Shown: positions 1 through 12,826, counted from the first letter of the stretch. The stretch is DNA of 64,000 nt from Epiperipatus broadwayi (GCA_028023455.1 JAQFVV010000012.1:4368023-4432022), one strand, 5' to 3'. Notes: generated by a model not told the origin, from the letters alone. A program made the numbers and translations.

Positions 1-2040
1 CATTTATGTCACCTTTTTCATTTTTGGTAAATTGATTGCAACACTTTATATAGTTGTTGAATATATTTATCTAATGCTACTGTTGTAGGTGCATCACATT
101 ATATGACTATGAGATTTATTGCTGAAGCCCTCATATGAAGCACCAGAGTTTTTTCAATTAGTGGCTCAGATTTAACCAAGCATGATGATGCTTCATATAT
201 TTTTCAGCCAATACTAAAATATGTACATCCATTATTGTAATCTCATTATTTACTTATTTTTATTTATGCCAAATTGCAAAAATGTACTTCAAGTCTTTAT
301 AGTTCCCCAATTTACCAATACTTCTAATCCCATTAGGTTTCTGCATACTAATTCTTATTTCTTTTATCAGCTCTAACTGTCCATTATTCCTCAGTATAAT
401 ATTTGTCTTTGCATTAAATTCTGTATTACTCTCTGTCTTCTAATACCCAATTTAGTGGCTTTATTCTAGTTATTTAATACGGAATACAATTCTTGATTAT
501 CTGGGTGATGACCAAGCCAGTGTAAATCATCATTATCTATTTAATCATGAATAAGTCTTCTGATATGATCATTCTCATTGATAATTGGAAATTGAATGAG
601 GTAGTAGAATACCAAGCCTTTCTACCTTGTGCCAGACAGAATGCTATTTTGCTATACATTCTGTCCTTGATGGCGTTAACTGCAAGTCATGCATCATCTT
701 CTTCTCACCATTTCCCCCAAAGTTAATCTGACAATTTGTTTGATGATGATTTCAAGCATTTAGTCATTAACATCTGCTTCATCAAATAAAATATCTACCA
801 GCAATCCTTATCTGCTTTAATCCTGTAGCTGAGAAAGTATACTAGAATGTGGCAACTGGTGTGCAGTAACAGTTACTTGGCGTAACAAATGACAGTTGAG
901 ACATCATTGAGAATCAACAACCAAAACATTTTAATAGTGGCTGCTGATCCATAACACGATCTACTGATATCCCCATGCATCACAGTTACATTACATGCTT
1001 TTTTATGTTTTATATTTACTTGAACTTATATGTATATGAGTGTATAATATATTGTCTGAAACGTTTGTATGCTTTAAAGAATACATATATACAAATATAT
1101 ACATATATCTTCAAATATATTTAAAATATAAAACAAACTAAAACATTCCAAATCATTTTATTTGCAATAGTTCCCGAATGTGCAATTAATATATACGCAA
1201 TTTCAGTTATCTGCAATAAAAATAAAGTGTTAGAAATTAATAAAAAAAATAATCTGATTTTCTAAAATTTCAATTTTTAGTTCATATTGCAACAGTAGAG
1301 ACAGTGTCTATAAAAATGTCATAAGTAAATAACTTATATATATATAGTTAAATTAAAAATATTTAGTTTCCTATTATTAATTTTTTAATACTACAATGTT
1401 TTTTAAAAAGAAAAGCAATGACGAAAATGTAGCTGATATGACCAAGGGCATTAGAGCATAGTAATTACTCAATCTTGTATTGATTTAAGGTATTGAAGAC
1501 AGTCAAGAGAAAAAATGGGAAGAATTAAGACACAAAAAATTATGATGAATAATTGAATTACAAAATATGGTAATAATTGGTTCATGAATAAACTATAATT
1601 ATTAATTGTTAATAATTATAATTATTATGATACTGTTAGTATTATTTAACAGGCAACCCCAGTATTAATTTTGTTGTTTATATAAATGACTATCAAAAAA
1701 TTCAATCTGTTGACCACGTAGGATAGTAAATGCAAAACTATAGCTGTATAGTTGCCATAACACCTGTAGCTGGAATTTGAATACTATCCACCATTTGGGT
1801 TCGAACATGAATCCTTTCTTAAATATATCTTAAGAAATAAAATCTACATATCCTATATCAGGATGTACATTAAAAAAAAAACTTAAAAAAAATCTACCTA
1901 GTGGCCATTATTTCATTTAAAAAGAAAAATAACAAATTCTTCGGAAAAAGTATATTTATGAGCATCATTTAATAAACTGATCCCAAGTGCCAATCTCACT
2001 AGTACCATAAGAATTATACTTTTTCTTTTTAAGTAATCTT
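1..2040. other. AT-rich DNA, no gene recognised
   Basis: I see no credible exon, RNA gene or intact mobile element here. Short stretches on the - strand between about 60 and 800 read as broken protein-like text full of stops, which could be very old transposon debris, but I cannot name a family. A B-box-like GGTTCGAAC-type motif near 1798 has no convincing A box and is not called. Confidence 0.5.
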
Positions 2041-2188
2041 AAAACTATTGCTAATTAGGTTGTCAAGCATTGTTAGCTGAGAGGTCAGTGCAGTAGCCTT
2101 GCAAGCAGGTAGTTGGTTGCAGACGGTTGTGGGTTCGCCACCCGGTCGATGCTATGACATATGAAAAAAAACTATTGCTAATTAGGTT
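2041..2188 (+). mobile_element. tRNA-derived SINE with target-site duplication
   Basis: A roughly 106-bp body (2062-2167) lies between direct repeats of at least 18 bp (2041-2061 and 2168-2188, core ACTATTGCTAATTAGGTT), a clear target-site duplication. The body has a tRNA-like head: a TTAGCTGAGAGGTCAGTG A-box-like segment, an anticodon-arm-like GCCTTGCAAGC, and a B-box-like GGTTCGCCACC. It ends ATGACATATG followed by an A tract. The same GACATAT-plus-A tail occurs in the SINE at 33.7 kb, so they probably share a 3' end recognised by a LINE. It makes no protein; transcription would be by RNA polymerase III. The nearly intact duplication suggests a fairly recent insertion. Confidence 0.82.
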
Positions 2189-4500
2189 CCTGGCTCTTTT
2201 AGATAGCTCAAATTCCAGGGCTGGGAGGTAATAATACCCATCAGACTGAACAGAGGTAATGGCTACATTTGCATAGTTGAAATAAGCTTTCCCTGCTTTA
2301 TATACTTTTCCACTTAAGATGCATATGTTTAAACTTACATATTAGTAACGGTTTCTTTTCTATACCTCTTAAATTAGATCATGTATCATTTAAAATTAGC
2401 TACTCTTGAACTCCCTCTTTCTACACATTTATTCCCTTTATACACGATCTATTCCTTTATCAACTCTCTGGTTTAGAATTTAAAATTACTTGTAACATAA
2501 TTGCCTATTCTGAAAAGCATACTTCATTCATTCTGATATTCTGCCAGGAAGGAAACTAGGCCAATATAAGTGATAAATATGTTCATTAATGAGAGACATT
2601 TTGTTTTAACATAAGTAGTCAATTTTATTACTATGGCTAATTAAATATTGAGAAAGAAAAACATATATGTAATTCATATATCAATGATAACATAAAAGAC
2701 AAAAAAAACGAATTAATGAATTATAAAAGAACTTATAATTAAACACGTGTGTGGGAATGCATTTATACATTGTAAATTAAGATATATAATTTTACATAAT
2801 GGCTGCACCTTTGCTAGTAACAATAAGCAATTTTCAGTTCTTTTAACCTTTTAACCAACCGCTGATTATTTTATTGGCCGAGTAGAGGTAAAAGTCTAAA
2901 CTTTTAATTGGTCAATTCACAAAGTCAAGTGGCAATTCACAAACTCAAGCATCAAATATATTTTCATCTTTTAATATTATATTCACTTTAGTTTTGTTTG
3001 TAAAAAGTATATTAATAATTTGTCAGGTTATGAAAATGAACAAAAGTTTTTTCAAAAATAAATTGTTATTTATAATTATAAAAATATTTGCTAGCGGAAA
3101 ATCTAAAACGAAATCTTACTCACCAATCAAAACATTTTGGTAACGATGCGATTTCTTTGCCAATTTTAGTTGCAGAAAAAGTAAATAATTTTTATTAAAG
3201 TCTTAACTATTTTTCTAAAATAATTTTATTTTTAGCATATTTTATCAAAATAATTTATAATTTGTCAAAAAATACTTTTAGAATGGTCTAAAACATTCAT
3301 TTATCATTTTCGAAATGAAAGAAAAGAAATCGTAACTCTTTAGATTTTGACAGCCATTTTCTTTGTTGTCGAAATTTATCAGCCAATCAGATTCAAGAAA
3401 TGGTGGTATTTTGCCTTTGTTAGACATTTACATTAGTTTTATTGATTTTTTACTTGTAAAATAATTCAAAAGAGGCAGCATCTTATGGAACTTTTTTTAA
3501 CCTTTAAAAAGAGTGCAAAATTTTAATGGTAGTACCAAAATTGACTGATTAGACTGACTTGAAGCTGCTTCGGTTTTAAACAAATCTATCCATCAAAGAG
3601 TTAAGATAATAAAACTAGTTATAGTTACCTTGAAGTACCTGCGATTTTTAAATATGGATGTTTATTTCCACATACGCTTGATTTTGACGATTCAACTGAA
3701 GCTTACTGTCGAAGAATAAAACAAAATTTTTCTGCTAATAGCAAAAGTTTTGCATGAATTCCCATTTTGTGGTATTACTTGGATCTAAGAAATAATGACG
3801 GCTTACTGGGGGCATTCTTATTGTACACAATTCAGTATTTTCTTCCTTCCTGGATTGTTTTAGCGGCGTATCGATGAGGTCCCTGTGGTTCTTGGAGGGG
3901 CAAGCATTTAACAGCAACAGCTACATATTTGGAGCTTAGGATGACAGCTTTACATGCTTTGTTCTACTCCTGCATTCCAATTGTAGCAATGGTCTGAGTT
4001 ACTATATCTAAATCCATTTTCTTTCCCTAGTGGTTGATTGAAGGATTTGTTTTAATGTTTCATTTTATAATACAAGCATAGCCATATCAGTCAATTTAAC
4101 AACAAGAAAATATTAATATTTCATTTCAGTTCAAAAAACCACTCTTGCTTGTTCTGATTTTTCTTTTTAACTAACTAATTTCTTCAATTCCTTTTGTTTC
4201 CCAAAATAGTTTATCAATATGCTGTTCTCTATTTCTCAGGCATGTTTTTAACATTTTTTTTTTCTCTGCCATACATTTACTTAAAATTCCTTGGAAATTT
4301 TAAGTGGCTAAGTAATCAAACAAAAGACACAAAATTTCCCCCAAGTATACATATAAAAGTTCTTTCGTTACTCTCATTAAAATGCAATATACAATAAAAC
4401 AACAGAAAAGTATACATTTGACAAGAAGAAAATTTATATATTTGTGTATAACTGCATTCCCACAATTTATTAACATATTTTCATGAATATATTTTAAAAC
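2189..4500. other. AT-rich DNA, no gene recognised
   Basis: No exon or transposon coding remnant is supported. Three CCAAT-type motifs lie at about 2873 (as ATTGGC), 3122 and 3383, each in slightly less AT-rich sequence. These are short and can arise by chance. The 60- to 67-codon open frames here have no recognisable composition or motif and are treated as noise. Confidence 0.5.
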
Positions 4501-4518
4501 AAATAAGTATAAACATCT

Positions 4519-4562
4519 TTCTCTTTCTTTCTCTCTCTCTCCCTCTCTCTCTCTCTCTTTTT
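4519..4562. repeat. CT-rich simple repeat
   Basis: A pyrimidine run of mostly TC dinucleotides (TTTCTCTCTCTC type) followed by T and A tracts. A simple microsatellite; nothing suggests function. Confidence 0.85.
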
Positions 4563-4751
4563 AAATAAAAAAAAAACTTTCAAACTTTCTGTCTTTGACA
4601 TATTCATCCAATTCTTTATATTTTATATACTCACACACTGAATCCAATTTATTAGACTCACGCTGATCTAAGCAGTTAGGGAATATTGTGTAGCTCACTT
4701 GTAACAGGGTTTAAACCTGGCTACTGCTGCAATTAATAACATTTTTTTCAA

Positions 4752-4802
4752 TAAACATCACATGATCACCTCTATATATAGTGACTTTTGCCTGTTTTAA
4801 CT
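4752..4802. repeat. Fragment of foldback MITE family (CATCACATGATCAC end)
   Basis: The CATCACATGATCACC block at about 4757-4771 is followed about 20 bp later by TTTGCCTGTTTTAA. Both motifs are the two ends of the larger MITE at about 31.4-31.6 kb, and the first also occurs in reverse at 61980-61994. This copy therefore looks internally deleted, with the two ends brought together. It is non-coding. The family name is unknown to me. Confidence 0.6.
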
Positions 4803-5513
4803 TTTTTTTTTCATTTATTAAAGAACTATAATAATAGTAATTGTTCATTACCATTATAATAATGCTATCACAAATTGCTACATTAATATATAGAGAGCAA
4901 TAACACTTAACCAATGTTCCATGGACTCCTCATGCTCCATGGGATTTGTTGAAGTGCTCCACCAAATTTTGAAAATCTTCAAAAAAATAGCACAATTATG
5001 GAGACCTGGCCCATTGCAAAGTCTGTTCCTAAGGATGGCTAATGATTCAACAAACCAAGTTGAAAATAAAACTGACCTTACTTGTTGCCTTATTAGAATT
5101 ATTATTATGGTATTTGTAAATGAGGCATAAAATCAACAGCAATGTGAATAAAATCCTTTTTTTACACATACCTATTTTTAGAAGATTATGAAAATTTTTT
5201 TATCAGAGCCTGGAGTTATTCTCAATGGCCCAGCCAGAGAACAGCAGAATGTTAGAAATATTAAAAAAATAGAAGTGATTGTCTTGAGATGTTTATAGTT
5301 TTATCATAATATATTTAACTGAGGTTTAAAGTTTATATTTGTGCTAGAGATAATCTCTAGTTTAGAAAATGATTAGTAATAATCATTATTGTATTTATCT
5401 GTGATAGATGGTGTCAATGTTGTGAGTGGAGTGAGTTTGACAATGGTAAATAAAAATGTAACAATTTACTATAGATAAATAAATGCTCTTCATATGTGAG
5501 ATAGTGACTTGGG

Positions 5514-5553
5514 CCAACTAATGAGTGCTGGTTCAGCATGAAATGCATCTTGG
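5514..5553 (+). ncRNA. Decayed type I hammerhead ribozyme
   Basis: Order seen: CCAA (5514-5517), CTAATGA (5518-5524; consensus CUGANGA, so the invariant G is A), stem II GTGCT/AGCAT around loop GGTTC, GAAA (5540-5543), a minimal stem III, ATC, then TTGG (5550-5553) pairing with CCAA to make stem I. All helices are intact but the G-to-A core change should abolish cleavage. The same design recurs at 6718, 15263 (- strand) and 53860. Confidence 0.6.
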
Positions 5554-5857
5554 GGATCATTAGTCTTTTATTGTATCTTTATTTATATGAATTCAAAAAA
5601 TATAAGGAAGTATGGAGATTATTTAATATATCTATAAAGATATTACACATGGGAAAGAGAAAGTTAAATAACTCAATGTGTGTGTATGTTTAAATTAAAA
5701 AATCAGATATATTAATCTTTAACCGAGGTTTAACATTTATATTTTACTAGAGATAATCTTTAGTTTAGAAAATGATTAGTAATAATCATTATTGTATTAT
5801 GTCAAAGTTGTAAGTGGAGTGAATTTGACAAGGGTAAATAAAAATGTAATAATTTAC

Positions 5858-6655
5858 AATAGTTATTAGACTGGAAGCCGAATTCTGATATTGCCCTATA
5901 ACTTTAAATACTATAAATCTCCATGCACTCATATGTCAGTAAGAGTTTAAAAAACTTAAGTGAATCACTTAAGTTTAGAGTGCATTTCCATAAATGCACC
6001 AACTTTCACTGACCATGCTAAATCAGGGCTTGAGTCTATTGTGTGCTTGATGTTATAATCAAATTTGAATTGTACAAATATATTAAACCTATTGCAGGAG
6101 AAAGACAGTGTCTCATTTTAACTTCCCATGATTGGATAAATACAACTCAAACTTGGTGTATTTATAAAAATGCACTCTAAACTTTGTGATTCAAAGTTTT
6201 TTAAATTCTTACTGATGTGTGAGTGTGTGGAGATTTATAATATTTAAAATAATAGTGCATTATTGGAGTTTGACATCTAGTCTAATAATTTCAAAATTTT
6301 CAGAGCTTTTTAATAATAGATTTACATTTATAAGTCATATTTGTCTGATCGTGGGTGTTAAAAATGAGACACTGTCTTTCTCCTGAAATAGGTTAAATAG
6401 ATTTGTATAATTTAAAATTTGATTATAACATCAGGTACCCAATAGACTCAAGCCCTGATTTAGCATGGTCAGTGAAAGTTGGTGCATTTATGGAAATGCA
6501 CTCTAAACTTAAATGATTCACTTAAGTTTTTTAAACCCTTACTGATGTGTGAGTGTGTGAAGATTTATAATATGTAAAATAGTAGTGCATTATCAGAGTT
6601 CAATTTCCAGTCTAATAATTTCAACATTTTCAGTGCTCTATAATAATAGATTTAC
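5858..6655. mobile_element. Foldback (inverted-repeat) element inserted in the tandem element
   Basis: The left arm (about 5862-6065) is the reverse complement of about 6430-6650: both contain the blocks around ACTTAAGTGAATCACTTAAG, ATGGAAATGCACTCTAA and CCCTGATTTAGCATGGTC. A third, partial arm copy lies at about 6160-6300. The insert splits a unit of the 403-bp tandem element, and AATTTAC occurs on both sides (5851-5857 and 6656-6662), consistent with a 7-bp target duplication. No open frame is present; it is a non-autonomous foldback/MITE-type element of unknown family. Its position shows it is younger than the ribozyme element it interrupts. Confidence 0.7.
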
Positions 6656-6717
6656 AATTTACTATAGATAAATACTTTTTATATAATAGAGATATATATA
6701 GGAGATAGTGACCTGGG

Positions 6718-6757
6718 CCAACTGATGAGTGCTGGTTCAGTACAAAATGCATCTTGG
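6718..6757 (+). ncRNA. Decayed type I hammerhead ribozyme, second unit
   Basis: CCAA, then an intact CTGATGA (6722-6728), then GTGCT, loop GGTTC, and AGTAC in place of AGCAT. The GAAA position reads AAAA, so the invariant G is lost and stem II is weakened. ATC then TTGG (6754-6757) closes stem I. It is the unit-2 counterpart of 5514-5553 and carries a different set of disabling changes, so the common ancestor was probably intact. Confidence 0.55.
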
Positions 6758-7739
6758 GGGTCATTTGTCTTTTATTGTATCTTTATTTATATGAATTTAA
6801 AAACAATGGGGAACTACGGAGGTTGTTCAATATATCTATAAAGATATTACACATGGGAAAGAGAACGGTGAATAACTCTGTGTCCATGTATGTTTAAAAT
6901 TAAAAAGTCAGATATATTAATCTTTAACTGAGGTTAAAGTTTATATCTGTACTACAGAATATCTCTAGTTTAGAAAATGATTAGTAATAATCATTATTGT
7001 ATTTATCTGAGGTGGATAGTGCCAAAGTTGTGAGTGGATTGAGTTTGATAATGGTAAATAAAAATGTAACAACATAATATCTTTAGTTTAATAAAATTTT
7101 ATATAACAATAAAAAAATTATAATCTTATGTATATATTTAGGGCAGATTGTATTGTGAAGGATTATAGTAATATAAATAAACATTATTGAATTGTATAAT
7201 AGGGGAAAAGAACAACTCATTTTTATATGCAGAAAAGTAAGAAATCACCAGAGTTTTAAACAGAAACTATAATTGGTTATCTTTGGTAGTTTTGTGGTCG
7301 TCAACGTCTATGTGCTAAGAATTGATATAAATGAAAAATTCCAATTTTAAAATAGTCATGTGATAATAGTAATTTTTTCCCTGAAATTATGTATCCATTA
7401 TCTTTTGTTTTCCTGGTATATTTGAATTTTATTGCATTCAAGAATGTACATAATTATAATAAAAATATTGTTTTGTAGAAATTAATTAATGACAAACATT
7501 TCAGTTAGAGATAGCCCTACTTTTTTTATTCATTAAATAAATAAAAATATTATTAATCATCCCAAAACACAAAATGAACAAATTTTGTAAATGAAAAATA
7601 TGATTCTAATAGTGACAGAGAAATAAAAATGATTATTGATCAGCCCAAATATTAAATGAACAAATTTTATAAATGAAATGATTCTAATGCTGACAGAGCA
7701 AGTATAAGTACAAACAGTATCAATAATGTTACTAATAAT

Positions 7740-9607
7740 GTGGAGAAAAAAGTCAGCAATCAATATTCCAATAATTATTTAGGTTTTGGTTTCGCATGGA
7801 TTGGTGAGAAAGAATGCCAAGTTCTTCTCTGCAATGTATCTGTGAAAAAATTGAATAATAGTTCAATGTTATCAACTAAATTGAAATTACATTTTACAAC
7901 TAAACACTCCAATCTTGAGTCAAAAATATTTTTAAAGATTGTTGGAGAATCAATTAACCATGGGGGAAAAATTTTAAAAATGGTTATCTGATGAAGTGAA
8001 AATTGTTTCAAATAAAGAAGCAGAATTAATTGTATGAAAATTAAAACCATATATTATAGCATAGTCACTAATTTTGCCAGTATGTTGTTAAGTTGCAAAA
8101 TTTATGTTTGCAAAAAATGAAATTTTCAGAATTCATCTTTCATATGATACTATATAAAAAAAAAATAATGATATGTTAGACAATATTGAGGGAATGGTCA
8201 CTAAAAATCTTTTAAATCAATATTTTGCTTTCTAAATTAATGTGTCACCTTATGTAAGTGACAAAGCTCTGTTCTAGGATTTATTTGTAAACAAAACAAA
8301 ATAGTTAACCAATTTTTATACTGCAGAGAACTTACTGAATGTATCTAAAAGCATGATGTATTTGAATCATTTACATCATCTAGAAAATTTTAAATTTCTT
8401 AGGAGGTATGTTTGTGTCAATGGAGCTCTATCAATAATAGGCTAATTGTTACTCTTGCAGAGAAACAAAACTCAAATATATTTATGCATCATTCTTACAC
8501 AGAAAAACTTTAGTTCCTAAAACAATGTCAGCAATATTAAAATATATATTTGATCAAGTTATAGATATAGTAAACTATATTAAGATCAGGTTTTTTTAAA
8601 AAATGTCTTAAAATTCTTTGCTTGTTTGTGGTAGATGAGTATCAGTTCTTTCTTTTATATATCAATATAAGATAGTTATCCAGAGATAAAGTACTATATG
8701 TGTTTAGAACTCAGTATGAATAATTGACTTTTTTTCCCAAAATGAAAGAATGTATATCTTCTCAAGTATCTTAATAATAATCTTTGGTGCTCAAAATCAG
8801 CATATTTGGCTAATATGTTTGTTTTAAATCAAGTTAATGCTTGCACGCAAAGAAAAAAATAAGACTATTTTAGCACCAACAAATGAATTATTTGCACTTC
8901 AAGTAATAGAATATGATTTTGTAAAAATCGCATCTTAGAAAAAAATGTAATAAGTCTTTTCCCCTCACTTCAGAATAAAAATGTCAATGAAATTTTTTTT
9001 TTAAAAAAAAAAGGAACATTTAATGTTACTGGAATGAAAGGTTACTTACTGCCTTGCGACATTATATATTGAGCATTATGATTGAATATGAAATCCATTT
9101 TGTATTCATAATACAAACTGTGATTTTGCTTCGAAAGAAAAACTAATTATGTTAGTATCGGACTGCATTTTAAAAATGAAATTCTCCAAAATGAATCTGG
9201 AAGAATTTTGGATTTTGACTCAGAAAAATATCTCACTTTCTAAAAAAAAAAACCTCTTATTGTTATAATTTTAACATCATATTTATATGAATTAAATTTG
9301 CCAATATTGATTAATAGTAAAACCGAAATAGAGGGAAAAGATTACAACTTTAAAATAAAAGAAATAACCTTGCTTGTATTAGATTCAATGTTCATAGCAT
9401 CAGCCCAAATTTCTCATTAAATTTTATTTTAAAAATGGTATTTTAGAATCAGCTTTTTAAAAATAATTACTATATATAATAAAAAGAATATTTATTAATA
9501 TTTTTGTATCATTTTTGATAAACATGAATGTCATTGAGTTTGATATTCATCAAATTTTTAACACCATCTAAAGTGCTTCCTGTCTCTGAAAAGATTAAGA
9601 ACCACTG
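7740..9607 (+). pseudogene. Decayed hAT-family (ZBED5/SCAND3-like) transposase
   Basis: The first readable block (7740-7990) translates to a BED-finger-adjacent segment with the order YLGFGFAW, CQVLLCNV, KLNNSSM, KLKLHFTTKHS, a pattern I recognise from ZBED5/SCAND3-like domesticated and mobile hAT proteins (two Cys, then His-x4-His in the family). Further broken blocks follow on the same strand: MLDNIEGMVTKN near 8172, CVNGALSIIG near 8412, and SDCILKMKFSKMNLEEFW near 9158, matching in order the middle and C-terminal parts of such transposases. Frames change repeatedly and stops are frequent, so no product is made. Near 9585-9607 the reverse complement reads CAGTGGTTCTTAATCTTTT, a typical hAT terminal inverted repeat. 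A possible left end (GTGGTCGTCAAC near 7284) is weak. Confidence 0.65.
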
Positions 9608-9824
9608 ATATAAAGTAATACATTCTATAATGTATATAATTCTTTTAAATTGTTCTCTAATAAAGTAGAGCTTTTTAATTTGCTTAAATTATTTAATTAT
9701 CGTCACTTTCTATTTAGGTTGGAGAAAATTTTGAATATAATATATTCCATGATATCTTTAAATAATGACTGATAATTTAGTGTAACTCATTTTTAAAAAT
9801 ATTGATTTATTTGGAAAAAGAATA

Positions 9825-9949
<125 letters not shown>

Positions 9950-9974
9950 TTAAATAATAATGTAAAATACTATT

Positions 9975-12826
9975 ATAATCATCATCATCATTTTCAATCA
10001 TTATCAATCGTCTGCAGGTTGAAGATCTCTCCAATTTTAATCCATCTCCGATTTCAAGCCTCTCTTCTTCACATCACCCCAGCATCCTTCTTTATTTCAT
10101 CCTCCATCTGACATGTGATTTCTTTCTAGATCTTTTACAATAATCTTCGAATCCAGTTTAAGATTTCAGCTGCTGATCTCTTAATATTTCTTCTAGCAAT
10201 ATGTTTAGCCCAACTCCACTTCAGTCTCCTAATTTTTTCAATCTTTTCTTGTTACTCCCATGCCTTGTTGGGTGGTCTGAAGTTTTGGTATTGTTTTTCT
10301 CTTAAGTGTCCAGTCTCAGATAAATAAGTAAGAACTGGTAAAACACAGACCAATTAAAAACTTTCCTTTTCAAGCACAAAGGCATATATATATATATATA
10401 ATATTAAATTACTTTTAACACAAGTACTCCATCCAAAATTAATTTCATGATTAATTTTGTGAACTCTATAGATAACATTATCTGACCAATGTATTTGTAG
10501 TTGTTAACTTCTAATTCATTATCAATCTTTATTTTTTCCTTAGAGAAAATCCATTGAATATTACTTTAGTCTTTTTAACATTTATCTCTAATCCTATTTT
10601 CTTATTTTCATCTGATAATTCTTGCAATATTTCCTGAAAACCCTAAAGCATTATTTACAAAAAACAATCATACTATCTGAAAATCCCAAATGAATTAAAT
10701 AATCTCCATTTAGGTTTAATCCATCAGCAAGATCATTTTAATTCACAAAATATTTTTTGCAAACCTGCTGTAACAAGATTTGGAGATATAAAGTTACATT
10801 GTCATAAACTCTTTTCAACATTAATCTTCTTAGTAACATTATGTAATCGAATTGTTGTTGTTGTTGCATTTTTATAAGTATTCTTCAGAATATGAAAATA
10901 TTCTGGATTTATTATACCTTGATGATTTAATATTTTAATCACTGAAAAAAATGCTTATAAAATCAAAATTCTTTCATAATCCACAAGTCCAAAGCATAAT
11001 TACAGCTCATATTCATTGGTCCTTTCTATGACCTCTCTCAATACTTTGAAATGATTAACTATATTAAAATCACTTTTAAATACAGCTTGTTCTTTTGTTA
11101 AGTTAAAATCTGAAGTTTGCTGTAGACAAGTTGTAATTGTCTTGATAAAATTTTTGTATAGAACTGACAAAAGACTGATAGGGCTGTAATTTGTAATATC
11201 TTCTTTATCACCTTTTAAAAAATAATATTAATAGTGCATTTTTCCAGTCATCTTGTATATCATTATTATTTAGATCTTTGATATAGACCTTTGCCAAAAA
11301 AAAAAAAAATTTCACCTTCTTTTAATGTATCAATTATAATTCCATTATTATCTGAAGCTTTACCCTTCTTCATAAATTTAATTGTATTTCTCACTTCTTC
11401 ATTTAAAATCCTGGGCAATTCAGAAGATATAATAGTTGTAAGTGGTATTTTTCCTTGTAGTTTATTGCTCTATAATTCTTGATCAAACTCTTTTACACAT
11501 TTCTTGATGTCATCTCTCTTTATAGTAATAGTTCATCTTTTTTTCTTATTACAGAAATAAATTCCCTACCAATACTAAAATATTGTTTTATATTCTCTTC
11601 TATAGCTTTCCTTACTAATTCACAATTATACTTTTTCATAATGATATCAACTCTCTTTTGAATCATTTTACAAAATTCTACATAATCAATCCTTCTTAAT
11701 GCATTATTTTTATATATTTCCATATTCCTTTTTTTCATAAACTGCCTTCTCTCAGTCAAAATTTTATTGGTCGATTGTTGCTTTTTTTGAAACAGCTATG
11801 ATTGTTGCAGTTTTAAAAAGTGTATCAGTTATTTTCATTTGATTTCATTCAAATCTGAATTATGTAAAAAGTTTGTAAATATTTGAAAATAATTTGCAAC
11901 ATCTAATCTAAATTTATTAGAATGTTTCTGAATTTTATGAATATCAACTGTGAATACTGTTTTTCTTAATAATTTTATCTCTCTAGTTTTGCGTTATTAG
12001 TACATATTTTCTATTTCACTAATTGATAATCATTTTTGTTTCTACTTTATTAAGAACATTACAATCTTGAAATACATATTTTATGTTAGTCAAATATCCA
12101 ATTCTGCTGTGCCTTCATTTGGATGCTTCCACATTAATTTATATGTAATATTTTTCTCAAAAAAACAAAAAGCATTTATAATGTAAAACTTTCCTTTTTC
12201 CGCAAACTGCACCAGTCTATATCTTTTGTCATTTTTATCACTATAACCAAATTTACCTACAGCACATTTATATTTCAATTGTTTATAAATTCTAACATTA
12301 TAACAATTTTAAAATGTTATTTTATTTGATCAAAAGCCTTTTCTACATCCATATAAAAATCATATACTTTTTCATTACAAATAAGAACTTGCAGGGTCAT
12401 AAATCAGAATTATCTGCATTTAGTATATACTATTAAGTTGAATAATTAATCATGCCACTCTATCTGATACATCATCAATCTCCACAATGTTGTTCTTCCA
12501 CTTTTTATTTATAATAAATTTTACTCCACTAGTATTTCTAATATCTGTGCTTTTGTAGCATAGTCAATGCCAACTTTTTAAATCAATTGTCCCTTTACTT
12601 TTTCTTCTAACTTCATAAAATCCAACAATGTACCATTTAAAAATTAGACAGTTCTTTCAATTCCTGCAATCTTCCTTTATTTGAAAATTGATCAGCAATT
12701 TTAAGATCTAAATAAATGGTCAGCATCACATGGCAGTCTGAATCCACAATCAGGAGATTCTCTTTTTTCGGCCACCAACTATGAACTTTGGGTGGTAAAT
12801 TGACAGCCTCCTAGAAATAAGGGCCA
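9975..12826 (-). pseudogene. Decayed near-full-length RTE-like LINE
   Basis: Collinear on the - strand with the better copy at 54.4-57.4 kb, from the 5' end (the GAATAAGGGCC block near 12818) to the 3' tail (TCATCATCATCA at about 9980). Matching readable pieces include the endonuclease segment at 12090-12278 (GYSDKND, FCFFEKN, WKHPNEGTAELD) and a connector segment at 11520-11759 (KKRNMEIYKNNALRRIDYVEFCK and following). The remaining reverse-transcriptase region is recognisable only through frameshifts and stops. It is an old, inactive copy, 5'-complete or nearly so, and no product is expected. Confidence 0.8.

Larger units (their letters stand above)
5310..7070 (+). mobile_element. Tandem retrozyme-like element, about 403-bp units, interrupted
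   Basis: A unit starting TTTAACTGAGGTTTAAA at about 5313 recurs as TTTAACCGAGGTTTAAC at about 5718 (period about 403) and again at about 6923. Unit 2 is split: its first part runs to 5857 and it resumes at 6656 after a foldback insertion. Units 1 and 2 each carry a hammerhead-like motif (5514-5553; 6718-6757), both mutated in the core. There is no open frame. Head-to-tail dimers or trimers with one ribozyme per unit and no coding capacity are the known layout of metazoan retrozymes and of Penelope-type pLTR derivatives. I infer one of these; which one cannot be settled here. Divergence between units (several percent plus indels) indicates an old copy. Confidence 0.68.

Noticed and set aside
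4660-4735. tRNA-like SINE head (AACAGGGTTTAAACCTGG resembles a T arm)
   Set aside because: A CAGGG-TTTAAA-CCTG hairpin is there but no A box or anticodon arm at the right distance, and no target duplication.
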